From: Lysinibacillus sp. BPa_S21
GTDB taxonomy: Bacteria; Bacillota; Bacilli; Bacillales_A; Planococcaceae
Direction: 5' to 3'
NCBI RefSeq assembly: GCF_023337795.1
Contig: NZ_JALIRS010000005.1
Span: 248,001 to 312,000, forward strand
DNA length: 64,000 bases
The notes under the pieces are model-generated. The model did not search any database. It worked only from the letters and a program-made list of their open reading frames with translations, and was not told the DNA's origin. The translations under genes and the position numbers were made by a program. Shown piece after piece: positions 17,161-25,299 of the stretch (its first letter is position 1; every line of letters starts with the position of its first letter).

Positions 17161-17358
17161 TCACTCTCCTTTGTCCTCAAAGCGCTTTCGCAATACTAGA
17201 GCCGCGACAGCGAACACCGCATAAGCTACTGTTGAGGCAGCAGCAACCATCTGTACCACGTTTTCAGCTGGGGATTTGAACAACAGAGCGACCGAGACAA
17301 TTAAAACGGCACCGGCTAAACCCATTCCCAAAATCGACATCGCCAAAACCTTGTTCAT
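17161..17358 (-). CDS. Small two-helix membrane protein
   Basis: A 65-residue protein with two hydrophobic helices (about 5-27 and 35-57) and a charged C-terminus (RKRFEDKGE). GAGGTGATC precedes the ATG at a good distance. No family is recognised. It lies 34 bases downstream of another small membrane protein on the same strand, and the two may form one transcript ending at the terminator at 17004-17036. Confidence 0.65.
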   Translation of the reverse strand: MNKVLAMSILGMGLAGAVLIVSVALLFKSPAENVVQMVAAASTVAYAVFAVAALVLRKRFEDKGE

Positions 17359-17392
17359 CAGATCACCTCACAGTAGCTAGAAGCAATTATGT

Positions 17393-17578
17393 TTAAACAG
17401 TAAACCTTTTCCCAACATATTTTTTATATCCCCAAATACTAATCAGCATCATAATAATGCCTATCACTAAAATGAAAATGGAAACGCTTGATAAACTTCT
17501 GTAAATCATGTCAAAAATAGCCATACCTACAAGAAACCCACTGATTGCTGAAATAAATGACCAAAAGAATCGTCTCAT
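17393..17578 (-). CDS. Small two-helix membrane protein
   Basis: A 61-residue protein with two hydrophobic helices (about 5-27 and 32-50) and a basic tail (KKYVGKRF). GAAGGAGAATGATTTA places a good ribosome binding site before the ATG. Family not recognised. It is followed closely by the small gene at 17161. Upstream it faces the 21-bp repeat array at 17727-18104. Confidence 0.65.
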   Translation of the reverse strand: MRRFFWSFISAISGFLVGMAIFDMIYRSLSSVSIFILVIGIIMMLISIWGYKKYVGKRFTV

Positions 17579-17726
17579 TAAATCATTCTCCTTCTTCAGC
17601 TCTGCACCCTCAATCGATTGAATATTCCGTCTATATTTTAATTATTATAACATTGTGAGATGTGATTTGGTGGACAAATAGGAATTCACGACAAAAGAAT
17701 TTACGGTTATAAGACTTTGTAATGAT

Positions 17727-18104
17727 GGATAGAACCTCTGGATTGGTGGATAGAACCTTCAATGTCGTGGATAGAACCCCTAGATTGATGGATAGAACTT
17801 GAAACGACGGATAGAAACACTGAAACGACGGATAAAACCTCCAAAGTCGTGGATAGAACCTCTGGATTGATGGATAGAACTTGAAGCGACGGATAGAAAC
17901 ACTGAAACGACGGATAGAACCTCCAAAGTCGTGGATAGAACCTCCGAAGTGACGGATAGAACCTTCAATGTCGTGGATAGAATCTCTGGATTGATGGATA
18001 GTACTTGAAGCGACGGATAGAAACACTGAAACGACGGATAGAACCTCCAAAGTCGTGGATAGAACCTCTGGATTGATGGATAGAACTTGAAGCGACGGAA
18101 TGAA
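17727..18104. repeat. 21-bp-period GGATAGAA repeat array (18-19 units)
   Basis: GGATAGAA recurs at 17727, 17748, 17769, 17790, 17809, 17830, 17851, 17872, 17891, 17912, 17933, 17954, 17975, 17996, 18015, 18036, 18057, 18078, with a broken copy at 18097. A few copies have one changed base. Spacing is 21 bp, except 19 bp after each AACTTGAA variant (17790, 17872, 17996, 18078). Variants recur in a higher-order unit of 82 bp. The open frames across it arise because 21 is a multiple of 3. They have no ribosome binding site and are not called as genes. Confidence 0.92.
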
Positions 18105-18246
18105 TGACACCTCTTATAAGCAATTAACGAGTCTGTGAGCATTGATGAGCGTTGTCTAGTCATGTATCAAGCTGTAGGAGCAATTTTGAAGGCATAATAA
18201 AAGGACTTGCATTAATCATAAGCACAGTCCCATTCTTAAAGTTCCT

Positions 18247-18423
18247 TTAATTGAAAAGATAATTAGGCTTTCTTTTCATTTTCACTCTCTTTTTAAGATT
18301 TGACATTTCTTCTTTTAAATCATCAGTTGGACTTTTTATTCTATGCGTTACTCCTTTAATAATTGCAATTACAGCTAAAATAAAAACAATAAATCCTGCG
18401 ATAAACATAAAAATTATTTCCAC
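18247..18423 (-). CDS. Small single-helix membrane protein
   Basis: A 58-residue protein starting at a GTG at 18423, placed 6 nt after GGGGAGG. The longer open frame upstream runs into a repeat array and is not used. One N-terminal membrane helix (about 2-24) is followed by a basic, probably coiled-coil tail (DDLKEEMSNLKKRVKMKRK). This resembles small membrane-anchored phage-shock or divisome-type peptides only in shape. No function can be given. Confidence 0.6.
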   Translation of the reverse strand: MEIIFMFIAGFIVFILAVIAIIKGVTHRIKSPTDDLKEEMSNLKKRVKMKRKPNYLFN

Positions 18424-18450
18424 CAATATCCTCCCCTTATATTCCGAATA

Positions 18451-18527
18451 TGATCGGGTTAGCCTCAAATGTGATCGGGTCCGCTCCGAAAATGATCAGG
18501 TTAGCCTCAAATGTGATCGGGTAAGCC
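18451..18527. repeat. Second 21-bp-period array (TGATCGGGT)
   Basis: TGATC(G/A)GGT occurs at 18451, 18472, 18493 and 18514, exactly 21 bp apart, with intervening TAGCCTCAAATG or a variant. The sequence is unrelated to the array at 17727-18104 but has the same period. It starts 28 bases upstream of the gene at 18423. Confidence 0.8.
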
Positions 18528-18731
18528 TTCTAATTAACGTACTTCGTTAGTTGAACAAGATAAATGTTTACCTCTTTCGATTTTCTAGCCAAGATTGGAT
18601 TGTATTCCCACCTCTAGAATACTAATTCCTACCCAAAATTTCTATCCAAAAACAGAAGCATATAACTACCTGCATTTAAACCATTTAACAATTCCCTCTC
18701 GTCTCATATCTGTTCGACCTCCAATCTATTT

Positions 18732-18824
18732 TTCAACTAAACTGATCCATTAATTCAATAAGAAAAAAAGAGCTGCATATGCAACTCAATGATCTTCAAG
18801 TAAAGCACTCTGTTACTTTAAGTA
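18732..18824 (+). repeat. Dispersed repeat A, full-length copy 1
   Basis: About 90 bp: a TTCAACTAA...TTAATTCAATAAG end, AAAAAAAGAGCTGC, the small hairpin GAGCTGC-atat-GCAACTC, then ATGATCTTCAAGTAA and a second palindromic end. It matches copies at 20739-20828 and, inverted, 60776-60857. Nothing coding was seen in the surrounding gap (18424-18887) apart from the TGATC array. Confidence 0.75.
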
Positions 18825-18887
18825 CAACATTTCACAATCTTACACATTGATGTTAATCACATTTCTTTCAGAGAGGGGAAATATAGG

Positions 18888-19706
18888 TTAATTTGCGCCC
18901 ATGTTAGATACTGTTGGGCTGTTCTTTTTGTCGTATATCACAACGGTTACAATTGAAACAAGAACAATTACAGCATTTGCGGCAATTGTTCCTACCCAAG
19001 TCATAGTCATAGTGCCGAAGATGGGGGATGCCGCATTGAACATGGTGTGGAATAATACGCACATAAACACATGGCCTTTTCCTGATATTTTGTAGATTGC
19101 CCCGTTGAAAAACCGAAACGCAATGAGTTGAACTGCAAACATCCAAAAGTTAATGAGTCCCTCTCCGTGATTCGTCCCCGGAATGAAGAAGAGAGGGATA
19201 TGCCATAAAATCCAAATGATTCCAACTAAAAAAGAAGACAAAACAAAACCGTATTTTTTGTCAAGCTCAGGCTGCAATATGTACATCCAGCCAGCTTCCT
19301 CTAAGCCACCGATAATAAGATTACCAGGCAGGGAAAGGAAGAACGCATAAAATGGAAGCACCATTTCCATGTGGCCAGAAACTGCAATATGTATCACAAA
19401 ATACAGTGCAAGTCCTGTAACAACGAACAAATAGAGCGATATGCTATTTTTGGCATAAAAAACAGTTCTCAACCATTCCTTGAAACCTACTATTTTGCTA
19501 TTTTTCTTCAGAACGATATATGAAGCAATAGCGGGCGACAAAATATAGATTGCAAAAGGGATATTCATCCCGAGTTGCTGTAACGAGTGAACCCAATTGT
19601 GAACCGAATATCCAAATTGCCCCAGGGCAATCAAAACACCTGACACAAGATAGGCTATGTAAAATGTCAGCATCGTAAATTGTACTGTGATTTTTTTGTG
19701 TGTCAC
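18888..19706 (-). CDS. CPBP-family intramembrane metalloprotease
   Basis: A 272-residue polytopic membrane protein with the three CPBP (CAAX protease/bacteriocin-processing) motifs: Glu136-Glu137 (LEEAGWMY), His169 (WHIPLF) and His220/Asn224 (LFHTMFN). The Arg usually found in the first motif (EExxxR) is Met here, so activity may be altered, although the glutamates and histidines are kept. Members cleave within the membrane, for example in bacteriocin self-immunity or signal processing. No bacteriocin gene is seen nearby. The start is GTG with an AGGTGA site. It is monocistronic. Confidence 0.85.
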   Translation of the reverse strand: MTHKKITVQFTMLTFYIAYLVSGVLIALGQFGYSVHNWVHSLQQLGMNIPFAIYILSPAIASYIVLKKNSKIVGFKEWLRTVFYAKNSISLYLFVVTGLALYFVIHIAVSGHMEMVLPFYAFFLSLPGNLIIGGLEEAGWMYILQPELDKKYGFVLSSFLVGIIWILWHIPLFFIPGTNHGEGLINFWMFAVQLIAFRFFNGAIYKISGKGHVFMCVLFHTMFNAASPIFGTMTMTWVGTIAANAVIVLVSIVTVVIYDKKNSPTVSNMGAN

Positions 19707-19763
19707 GATTTCTTCACCTCACATTAGTGTAATACTTCACAATCTTATTCAATTAAGGTTGTT

Positions 19764-20105
19764 TTAATCATTTAAATCATATGAAAAAATTGGGTTTATA
19801 CACTCCAAAATGGATACTATTGCGTTATTGTATCCGGACATTTTTTCAATTTCTTTTTCGTCTTTAAATTCTTCGTCTTCGAACTTTACTTTAAGTTGTT
19901 TTATAATTCTTAGGTACTTACTTATAAATCCGTTCTCATCCATATGTTTAACATCCGCCAGCATTTCATTATATGCTAAGAGTGCACCCTCATTGGTATA
20001 TTGAAACTCAGTTTTATCAAAAATGGTATTTGTATTTGTAAAATGTTTCTTCCTTTCAATAATGTCTACCAACGTAAATTGGTTCAGTTTCTTATTATAG
20101 TTCAT
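19764..20105 (-). CDS. Hypothetical soluble protein
   Basis: A 113-residue, mostly helical, charged protein with no signal or membrane segment, preceded by AGAGAGGAATAATT, a fair ribosome binding site. The sequence has a hydrophobic-patterned helix pair (ALLAYNEMLADVKHM and SKYLRIIKQLKVKF). I do not recognise a family. It lies between a DUF4275 gene and a CPBP protease on the same strand, with gaps of about 95 and 57 bases, and nothing links their functions. Confidence 0.7.
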   Translation of the reverse strand: MNYNKKLNQFTLVDIIERKKHFTNTNTIFDKTEFQYTNEGALLAYNEMLADVKHMDENGFISKYLRIIKQLKVKFEDEEFKDEKEIEKMSGYNNAIVSILECINPIFSYDLND

Positions 20106-20199
20106 AATTATTCCTCTCTTTGTTTAAGACTTATTTTAAGTATCATTTCATTTTTGATTTTCAAATATCCTGCACCGTTAGCAATAGTGAATCTTAATT

Positions 20200-20700
20200 T
20201 CAATTTATCTTATAAAGATATGGACCACATATTGATTCATGTGTATGAACATATGTCCAAGTAAAGTTTTTATCAAAAATATATATATCTTGTTGAGTAT
20301 CAAAATCCCTTGATATCACTTCATTAGCATTTGTATAAAGGAATATTATTGATGAACCTTGATACATTACATAAAATTGTTCTTTAGATAAAGAATCAAA
20401 CGCTTTTCTAGCAACTTCTTTTTTCAAGCATTCTTGCTTCTCATAACTGAAAATATGCCATTTAAACTGGTCATAAGATATTTCTTTTTTTAATACTTCA
20501 CTAATGTTTTGTGCGAATGTCTTATCCCATAAATCAATAATTTCCTCTGCTTCATTAACTAATTCTATGACTACACCTTTTTCACGTAAGTTTTGTTTAT
20601 ATATATAATCATCTTGGATAAAAACTATGGACCAATAAACATTTTCTAATTCTTCCTCTGGTAAACAGTCTAAGATTTTATCAATTTTATCTCTAATCAT
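20200..20700 (-). CDS. DUF4275-family protein
   Basis: A 166-residue cytoplasmic protein with the DUF4275 pattern: an LWDKTFAQNIS-like segment, then KWHIFSYEKQECLKKEVARK with a conserved histidine/aromatic core, and a C-terminal hydrophobic strand region (EQFYVMYQGSSIIFLY). The function of the family is unknown; it is common in Bacillus. An in-frame TTG lies four codons upstream, but GGAGG is 5 nt before the ATG at 20700, which decides the start. The upstream edge is repeat A copy 2. Confidence 0.8.
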   Translation of the reverse strand: MIRDKIDKILDCLPEEELENVYWSIVFIQDDYIYKQNLREKGVVIELVNEAEEIIDLWDKTFAQNISEVLKKEISYDQFKWHIFSYEKQECLKKEVARKAFDSLSKEQFYVMYQGSSIIFLYTNANEVISRDFDTQQDIYIFDKNFTWTYVHTHESICGPYLYKIN

Positions 20701-20738
20701 CTTTTCCTCCAATAACGAATTATAGTATCCTTTTTCTT

Positions 20739-20828
20739 TTCAACATAACTGCACCGTTAGTTCAATAAAGAAAAAAGAGCTGCCTACGCAACTCTATGAT
20801 CTTCAAGTAACGTACCTCGTTAGTTGAA
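20739..20828 (+). repeat. Dispersed repeat A, full-length copy 2
   Basis: Same order as copy 1: GCACCGTTAGTTCAATAA, AAAAAAGAGCTGC with hairpin partner GCAACTC, ATGATCTTCAAGTAACG and CGTTAGTTGAA. Its right end is an 11-bp inverted repeat (TTCAAGTAACG and CGTTAGTTGAA, one mismatch). It lies between two minus-strand genes. Confidence 0.8.
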
Positions 20829-20843
20829 AAAGAACTTATGTTT

Positions 20844-21557
20844 CTAAATAAAGCGATATTTACGTGAAAATTGCGTGATAATTAAAATAATCGATAACCC
20901 AACAACGAGATACCACATTATATGAAAAGGAACTATGAATATTAATACACCAAAAAAAATAGCTATGAAAGTGCTAACTGTAATTGATTGTACACTCGTA
21001 AATTTATCTTTAATAAAATAATATAAAGTGAATGGTAGTGCTAAAGTAAATATCGGAATATAGATTGTTATAATAGATATTTTAATAAGGGCTATTGAAA
21101 GTACTGCTGTTACGAAGCCTATTGACGTAGTAAGAGTTCTTCCTACAAATGCTTTACCTGAATAATAGCCGTATAGCAGAATAAACATAATTGTTAAACT
21201 GGCACAAACTCCCGTTATTGAAACAAATGGATCTCCTATGATGAAAGCAGACATTGAGAAACAAACTAACGAAACGAATGGCAACAGCAATATTGAAAGA
21301 TTTTGCGCTTTTTCTATATTCATTACATTTGTAAAACCTACAAGAAATAATAAAGTAAACGGAATCGTCAAATATCCTAATTCAAAGTGATTACCTAGAT
21401 TAATATCACTAACCTCAAGTTTGCCGACCATTATTATTACAAGTGATGCACAAATTTGACCAATCAGCCCCCAAATGCTTGATAATTTAAAAGCTTGCGT
21501 AAGCTTATCCGTAATAACAATTAAAACGATGCCAATTAATAAAGCTAAATATAACAT
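20844..21557 (-). CDS. Degenerate MraY/TagO-like membrane protein
   Basis: A 237-residue polytopic protein whose layout follows polyprenyl-phosphate GlcNAc-1-phosphate transferases of the MraY/WecA/TagO family: a GQICASLVIIMVGKLEV helix, ELGYLTIPFTLLFLVGFTNVMN, and a YYSGKAFVGR region followed by TTSIGF. The catalytic NLxDGxDGL is replaced by MNIEKAQNL, and the FMGDTG motif by FVGRTL, so key aspartates are missing. The N-terminal third of the family is also absent. It is probably not a transferase and may have another role in lipid-linked sugar biology (inference). GGGAGGG before the ATG at 21557 decides the start over an upstream in-frame codon. Confidence 0.75.
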   Translation of the reverse strand: MLYLALLIGIVLIVITDKLTQAFKLSSIWGLIGQICASLVIIMVGKLEVSDINLGNHFELGYLTIPFTLLFLVGFTNVMNIEKAQNLSILLLPFVSLVCFSMSAFIIGDPFVSITGVCASLTIMFILLYGYYSGKAFVGRTLTTSIGFVTAVLSIALIKISIITIYIPIFTLALPFTLYYFIKDKFTSVQSITVSTFIAIFFGVLIFIVPFHIMWYLVVGLSIILIITQFSRKYRFI

Positions 21558-22099
21558 GTTTTCCCTCCCGAAATAATGCATTAGAAATACCAAAAGTTAA
21601 ATATCACTACCTAAAATTATACAGCATATGGAAAAATAACTAAATATAATTGCGATGCTTATTGAACTAACCTGCTCCGTTCATATTATATGGTCAGCCA
21701 GATATTTCTGGTTGATCATTTTTTATTTGGTTTTATTATAGCAGTAGCCAGGGTAGAACGTAACTGCTCGTGGGGCTTGGCCCCGTCAACTAAACCGTTC
21801 GCCCCCTACTTGCAGAAACATAATTGAGGCTGGTTGGGACTTAGATCTCGTATAACAAGCGAAGCTAAGACACTGCATAGAGGATTAGGGGTAAGTGGCA
21901 AACTATGATTCTAGCTTCTTTGTGAATTGTTCTATAAAGAGGAATTGGAGCCATATAAAAAGCGTGGTGTGCAGTTAGATTGTTACTAAACGAAAAAATC
22001 AGATATTCAAAAGGTAGTGGTATATTTTGGATTAAAAGAGAGAGCGAATGAAATAGTATAATTAAGCGTAATTCAATTTATTCGTAAGAGGTGCCGTGT
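21558..22099. other. 540-base gap with hairpin and a compositionally odd stretch
   Basis: It holds a repeat A half copy (21661-21682), a hairpin at 21692-21726 (GGTCAGCCAGA with TCTGGTTGATC, then TTTTTTATTT) and a GC-richer stretch at about 21745-21900 containing an inner GGGGCTTGGCCCC palindrome. A protein-like scrap on + (LCELFYKEELEPYKKRGVQ, LDCY, stop) ends near 21990. This looks like the relic of an inserted element, possibly the non-coding end of an IS, but I could not identify it. Confidence 0.4.
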
Positions 22100-22690
22100 T
22101 TGTTTAAAAAGAAAATATTAGTTGGACATTCAGAAGATGCTATTCTGGCAATTATCGAACAACTAGAGAAAAGTAACATTCCGTTTGAAATAGGCATCAA
22201 AGATATTTTAAAACGGTCGTCTGAAGAATACGAAGGTTTTTATATGATCAAAGTTCAACAGAAATGTGCTAAACAAGTAGAAGCCATTGTTGCGCAGTAT
22301 GTGTCACAAGAAGATTTGAAGCATTGGTATAAAGTAGCGAAAAAGAAAAGTAGAAAATTAGAGAGAAAGGAAAAAGCTCTTTATTTGTTTGTAGCTTTTA
22401 TATACTTTATAGCGGTAGCTGCCATCGAAATGGGTAAAAGCATAGGATTGGAGATCGTTCCGTCTATCGGTTGCGCAGTGTTATTGATGGGTGGTATGTT
22501 TATGACGATAAAATTTTACAAAGAGATGAAAAAAGAATCGTGTGATTTGAGAGAGACCTATAAAGGGTCGATGATTGTCGGTATTGCTTTGATATTTTAT
22601 GCCGTCACTTCTTTTATATCTGTATTTCGACTTGCTAGTTGGCTTTCTTTCATTTACTTACTGCTTCTTTCACATATCTCCATATTTTAA
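22100..22690 (+). CDS. Hypothetical membrane protein with DUF2007-like N-terminus
   Basis: A 196-residue protein. Residues about 1-75 form a small alpha/beta domain (KKKILVGHSEDAILAIIEQL, then FYMIKVQQ) resembling the DUF2007 putative signal-transducing domain. A basic linker (KKKSRKLERKEK) and three or four hydrophobic helices follow. The start is a TTG at 22100, placed 6 nt after AGAGGTG; the GTG at 22091 overlaps that site and is less likely. Monocistronic, flanked upstream by the odd gap 21558-22099. Function unknown. Confidence 0.72.
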   Translation: MFKKKILVGHSEDAILAIIEQLEKSNIPFEIGIKDILKRSSEEYEGFYMIKVQQKCAKQVEAIVAQYVSQEDLKHWYKVAKKKSRKLERKEKALYLFVAFIYFIAVAAIEMGKSIGLEIVPSIGCAVLLMGGMFMTIKFYKEMKKESCDLRETYKGSMIVGIALIFYAVTSFISVFRLASWLSFIYLLLLSHISIF

Positions 22691-22772
22691 TCGATATTTT
22701 CAAAGGAGCAACTATCTATACGAAAACATCTAAAACAAAAAAGAGCAGTCGATCCTTACACATTGTCATAAT

Positions 22773-23006
22773 CTATGTCTTTTTCAAACTACTCTCGGTC
22801 CGCTGGGTTATTTCCCCCATCTTTCCTGTATTGCTTTTTTCGGATTGGAGAAGCCGAATGTATCGTACTGACACAATCTTGGCATTATATTTCTTCAAGT
22901 TTTCCTCATATTCACCTATTGATGTATTGAGATAATCCCTGTTTATAGTGTATTTTATTGGCTCATCTGATGGTGGACGTTTCTTTATTCGGAAATAGTC
23001 GCTCAT
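22773..23006 (-). CDS. Small hypothetical protein
   Basis: A 77-residue basic protein with no membrane segment. GGGGTAGAAT precedes the ATG. The N-terminal half (SDYFRIKKRPPSDEPIKYTI) looks like a real protein; the last 15 residues are low-complexity and may reflect truncation. No family recognised. Confidence 0.5.
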   Translation of the reverse strand: MSDYFRIKKRPPSDEPIKYTINRDYLNTSIGEYEENLKKYNAKIVSVRYIRLLQSEKSNTGKMGEITQRTESSLKKT

Positions 23007-23097
23007 ATTCTACCCCTTTTAGATATCTATTTTAATTTTACAAGAAAAAATCCCATCATGAAATGTTTACCAACGCCAAATAAATATCAAGAAAAAA

Positions 23098-23127
23098 TTA
23101 AAAGAGTAGTTTTCGCTACTCTTTTTT
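23098..23127. terminator. Bidirectional terminator
   Basis: AAAAGAGTAG pairs perfectly with CTACTCTTTT around a 6-nt loop, with T-runs on both sides. It ends the minus-strand gene at 23129. Confidence 0.75.
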
Positions 23128-23128
23128 C

Positions 23129-23605
23129 TCATCTTGATAATCGTTCCAAAATATTAAGAACCTTCATCTTACTTTGATAACCAATTAAATTACCATACTT
23201 AAAATCTTTCGATGCTCTTGCCTCAAACTCAGCTATCCAATCTCTTTGCCCAGCACTATTAGCAAACGTTTCATACATATCAAAATCTGCTGCAATATAT
23301 CCCGGTGCATGCCGTTTTAAATAGTTAGTGGCTTTATCAAAATCAAATGTTAAAGCAGCATGCTCCTTAAAAGATATTTTTCCTACTCCATATAGCGCTT
23401 TGGACATTTCGGTGATTTCTTCAAAGGTAGCATTTCTGACATCATATCTACTCGAAAGTTCCTTGTAAATAGCAGAAGAATCTTTTTGCTCCATATTCTC
23501 TACCGTTTCACTAAGGGGAAATACTGATTTCTCTTCCGATTTCACACTAATATTTTTGGAATAGAATGATGATTGTTGAGGTGATGCAATAGAATTCACA
23601 TTCAT
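23129..23605 (-). CDS. Hypothetical protein, unrecognised family
   Basis: A 158-residue soluble protein. The N-terminal 45 residues are low-complexity (Ser, Gln, Lys), followed by a helical region beginning SSRYDVRNATFEEITEMSKA. The ATG at 23605 is preferred to a GTG four codons upstream because AAGTGG lies 8 nt before it. The IS30 element begins 45 bases upstream, so its promoter may be in or disturbed by the element. The low-complexity head followed by a helical body resembles the layout of the gene at 62292, but no sequence relationship is claimed. Confidence 0.72.
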   Translation of the reverse strand: MNVNSIASPQQSSFYSKNISVKSEEKSVFPLSETVENMEQKDSSAIYKELSSRYDVRNATFEEITEMSKALYGVGKISFKEHAALTFDFDKATNYLKRHAPGYIAADFDMYETFANSAGQRDWIAEFEARASKDFKYGNLIGYQSKMKVLNILERLSR

Positions 23606-23646
23606 ATAATCAACCACTTTCCGTCACGTTTTTATTTGATGATTTG

Positions 23647-24582
23647 TCAAATTAAGTGCAACAATTGCTCATTAAAAGCCTCGTTTGCAGTTTTCCAACC
23701 AAGACATTTTCTTGGTCGGTTATTGATATAGTTTAATGATTCTGTTAGTTCTTCTGGTGATACTTTTTCGAAATTGGTTTGCTTAGGGAAGGACTCGCGA
23801 AGTAATCCATTTCCATTTTCGTTACTTCCACGTTGCCAAGAAGAATAGGCATCTGCAAAATAAACATCATTTTTCAAGTCTTTTTCTAACACTTTATAGC
23901 AGCTAAATTCTTTACCTCGGTCTGTTGGGGCTGTTTTTATAGCGCCTTTTGGTAATTTAGTATGAAGTAGACGTACTGCTCTTTCCATTGATTGAGCTGA
24001 GCGATCTGGTATCAAAAAGCCAACATACCATCGTGTCATTCGCTCAATAAATGTTGCTACACAACCTTTTGCTTTCTCACGTCCAGATACAACTGTATCT
24101 AACTCCCAATGTCCAAAGGTTTCACGTTTACGTACTTCTTTTGGGCGTTTAGAAATTGGGGTACCAATGTTAAATCTTCCTCTTGTTTCGCGGGGCTTTT
24201 GGCGCTTTCCTTTTTGACGGAGAACGGTTATAGGCACTTCTAAAAAACCCTCGTAAATCCAGCGATAGATGGTTTTAAAACTTAGCTGTCCTTGATACAA
24301 GCGGCCGACAATTTGTTCAGGCGACCAAGTATCCCACAACTTTTCTTGAACAGCTTCTTTTACTTCGGGTGTACATTTTGACTTTGCACCACAGTTAGAT
24401 TTATTTTGGTGGTAACGTACCTGCGCTTCGTCAGCCGTACTACCGGCGTGGCGTTTTATTTCTCTGGAAATCGTAGAAGGTTGACGATTTAAGAGTTTCG
24501 CTATTTTACGAATCGGATAATCAAGTTCTAGGTATGTTTCTATTTTTACACGTTCTGATATGGTAAGATGGGTATAGCTCAT
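23647..24582 (-). CDS. IS30-family transposase
   Basis: A 311-residue DDE transposase. The N-terminal helix-turn-helix (IRKIAKLLNRQPSTISREIKR, about 24-44) binds the element ends, and the catalytic triad is Asp162 (WELDTV), Asp221 (TDRGKEF) and Glu255 (NENGNG), with the 33-residue D-E spacing of IS30. The reading frame is intact, so the element may be active. Its last codons (LLHLI) lie within the left inverted repeat and the TGA at 23647-23649 lies just outside it, so the stop codon appears to come from flanking DNA. Confidence 0.95.
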   Translation of the reverse strand: MSYTHLTISERVKIETYLELDYPIRKIAKLLNRQPSTISREIKRHAGSTADEAQVRYHQNKSNCGAKSKCTPEVKEAVQEKLWDTWSPEQIVGRLYQGQLSFKTIYRWIYEGFLEVPITVLRQKGKRQKPRETRGRFNIGTPISKRPKEVRKRETFGHWELDTVVSGREKAKGCVATFIERMTRWYVGFLIPDRSAQSMERAVRLLHTKLPKGAIKTAPTDRGKEFSCYKVLEKDLKNDVYFADAYSSWQRGSNENGNGLLRESFPKQTNFEKVSPEELTESLNYINNRPRKCLGWKTANEAFNEQLLHLI

Positions 24583-24678
24583 AATGATTCCTCCGTTTGA
24601 ATGTTTGTGTGGTAACTACATTCTACACGAGGTCGTTATGGGCTTCCTTTATTTTGACTTCTGGGTGTTGCACTTAAT
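23651..24678 (-). mobile_element. IS30-family insertion sequence
   Basis: A 1,028-bp element bounded by perfect 13-bp inverted repeats, ATTAAGTGCAACA at 23651-23663 and TGTTGCACTTAAT at 24666-24678, with one intact transposase gene. The length is typical for IS30. No clear target duplication of 2-3 bp is visible next to these ends, so the exact outer base is uncertain. Confidence 0.87.
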
Positions 24679-24733
24679 ATTACAATCCGTCAATTTAAAA
24701 GATTTTTATTGACAATCTATTAGCTGGTTTAGT

Positions 24734-25093
24734 TTAAGAACCTTTTTTCTTCGCTAGACTCTTTAGTGTTGTTCCAATTAACATAAAAAAAGGCCCTATT
24801 ATCATGCCATAATGAAAGTTGGGATTAATTCCTAGGGATGCAAATACCCCTAACATAATCAATACAAATCCAAAACTTGAAGTTATCTCTCCTATTGCGT
24901 TTTTATTAAACTTCTCTATACCAATGAGATCACTGATAAAGATTAAAAATACTCCAAGCAAATAACATATCAAGAAAAATTTAAAGGAAAAATCCACAAC
25001 AAAAATACTCAAAAGAATTATGATTACGCCTAAAGAAACAAATTTAGTTCTTATAGATAAACTATTTATAAATTTTCTTTCTTCTTTGAGCAA
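24734..25093 (-). CDS. Hypothetical four-helix membrane protein
   Basis: A 119-residue membrane protein with four hydrophobic segments and a KSLAKKKGS tail. A longer open frame starts at 25183, but its first 20-odd codons read through a dispersed repeat A fragment (25139-25175). A GAGGTGGGG site 5 nt before a TTG at 25093 gives a better start. No family recognised. It lies just upstream of the IS30 element on the same strand. Confidence 0.68.
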   Translation of the reverse strand: MLKEERKFINSLSIRTKFVSLGVIIILLSIFVVDFSFKFFLICYLLGVFLIFISDLIGIEKFNKNAIGEITSSFGFVLIMLGVFASLGINPNFHYGMIIGPFFMLIGTTLKSLAKKKGS

Positions 25094-25234
25094 ATCCCCC
25101 ACCTCACTAAATATTTTACCATAAAAATCCACATAAATTGTTAAACTATCCTGCGAGGTTAGTTGAATAAAAAAAGCACCCAAAGCGTCGTTTGAACATA
25201 TCTTATTGTTTTCAATAATATGACCCTATTACTG

Positions 25235-25272
25235 AAAAAGGCACAATTTCAATTCAAGAATTGCGCCCTTTA
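25235..25272 (-). terminator. Terminator of the lipoprotein gene at 25300
   Basis: On the minus strand AAAGGGCGCAATT pairs with AATTGTGCCTTT and is followed by TTTTT, about 30 bases after the stop. Confidence 0.7.
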
Positions 25273-25299
25273 ACAGAAAGACGTTAGCATTCTATCCTT

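Noticed and set aside
17727-18104. CRISPR array
   Set aside because: Repeats are only about 8 bp with 13-bp intervals that are themselves repeated. There are no unique spacers and no cas genes.
17631-18163. Minus-strand frames of 159 and 127 codons reading YPSFQ/VLS-type repeats
   Set aside because: They translate the 21-bp non-coding array in two different frames, have no ribosome binding site and no protein-like composition.
23651-24678. Target-site duplication around the IS30 element
   Set aside because: Bases next to the 13-bp ends (CAA on the left, ATT on the right) do not match over 2-3 bp, so none is claimed.
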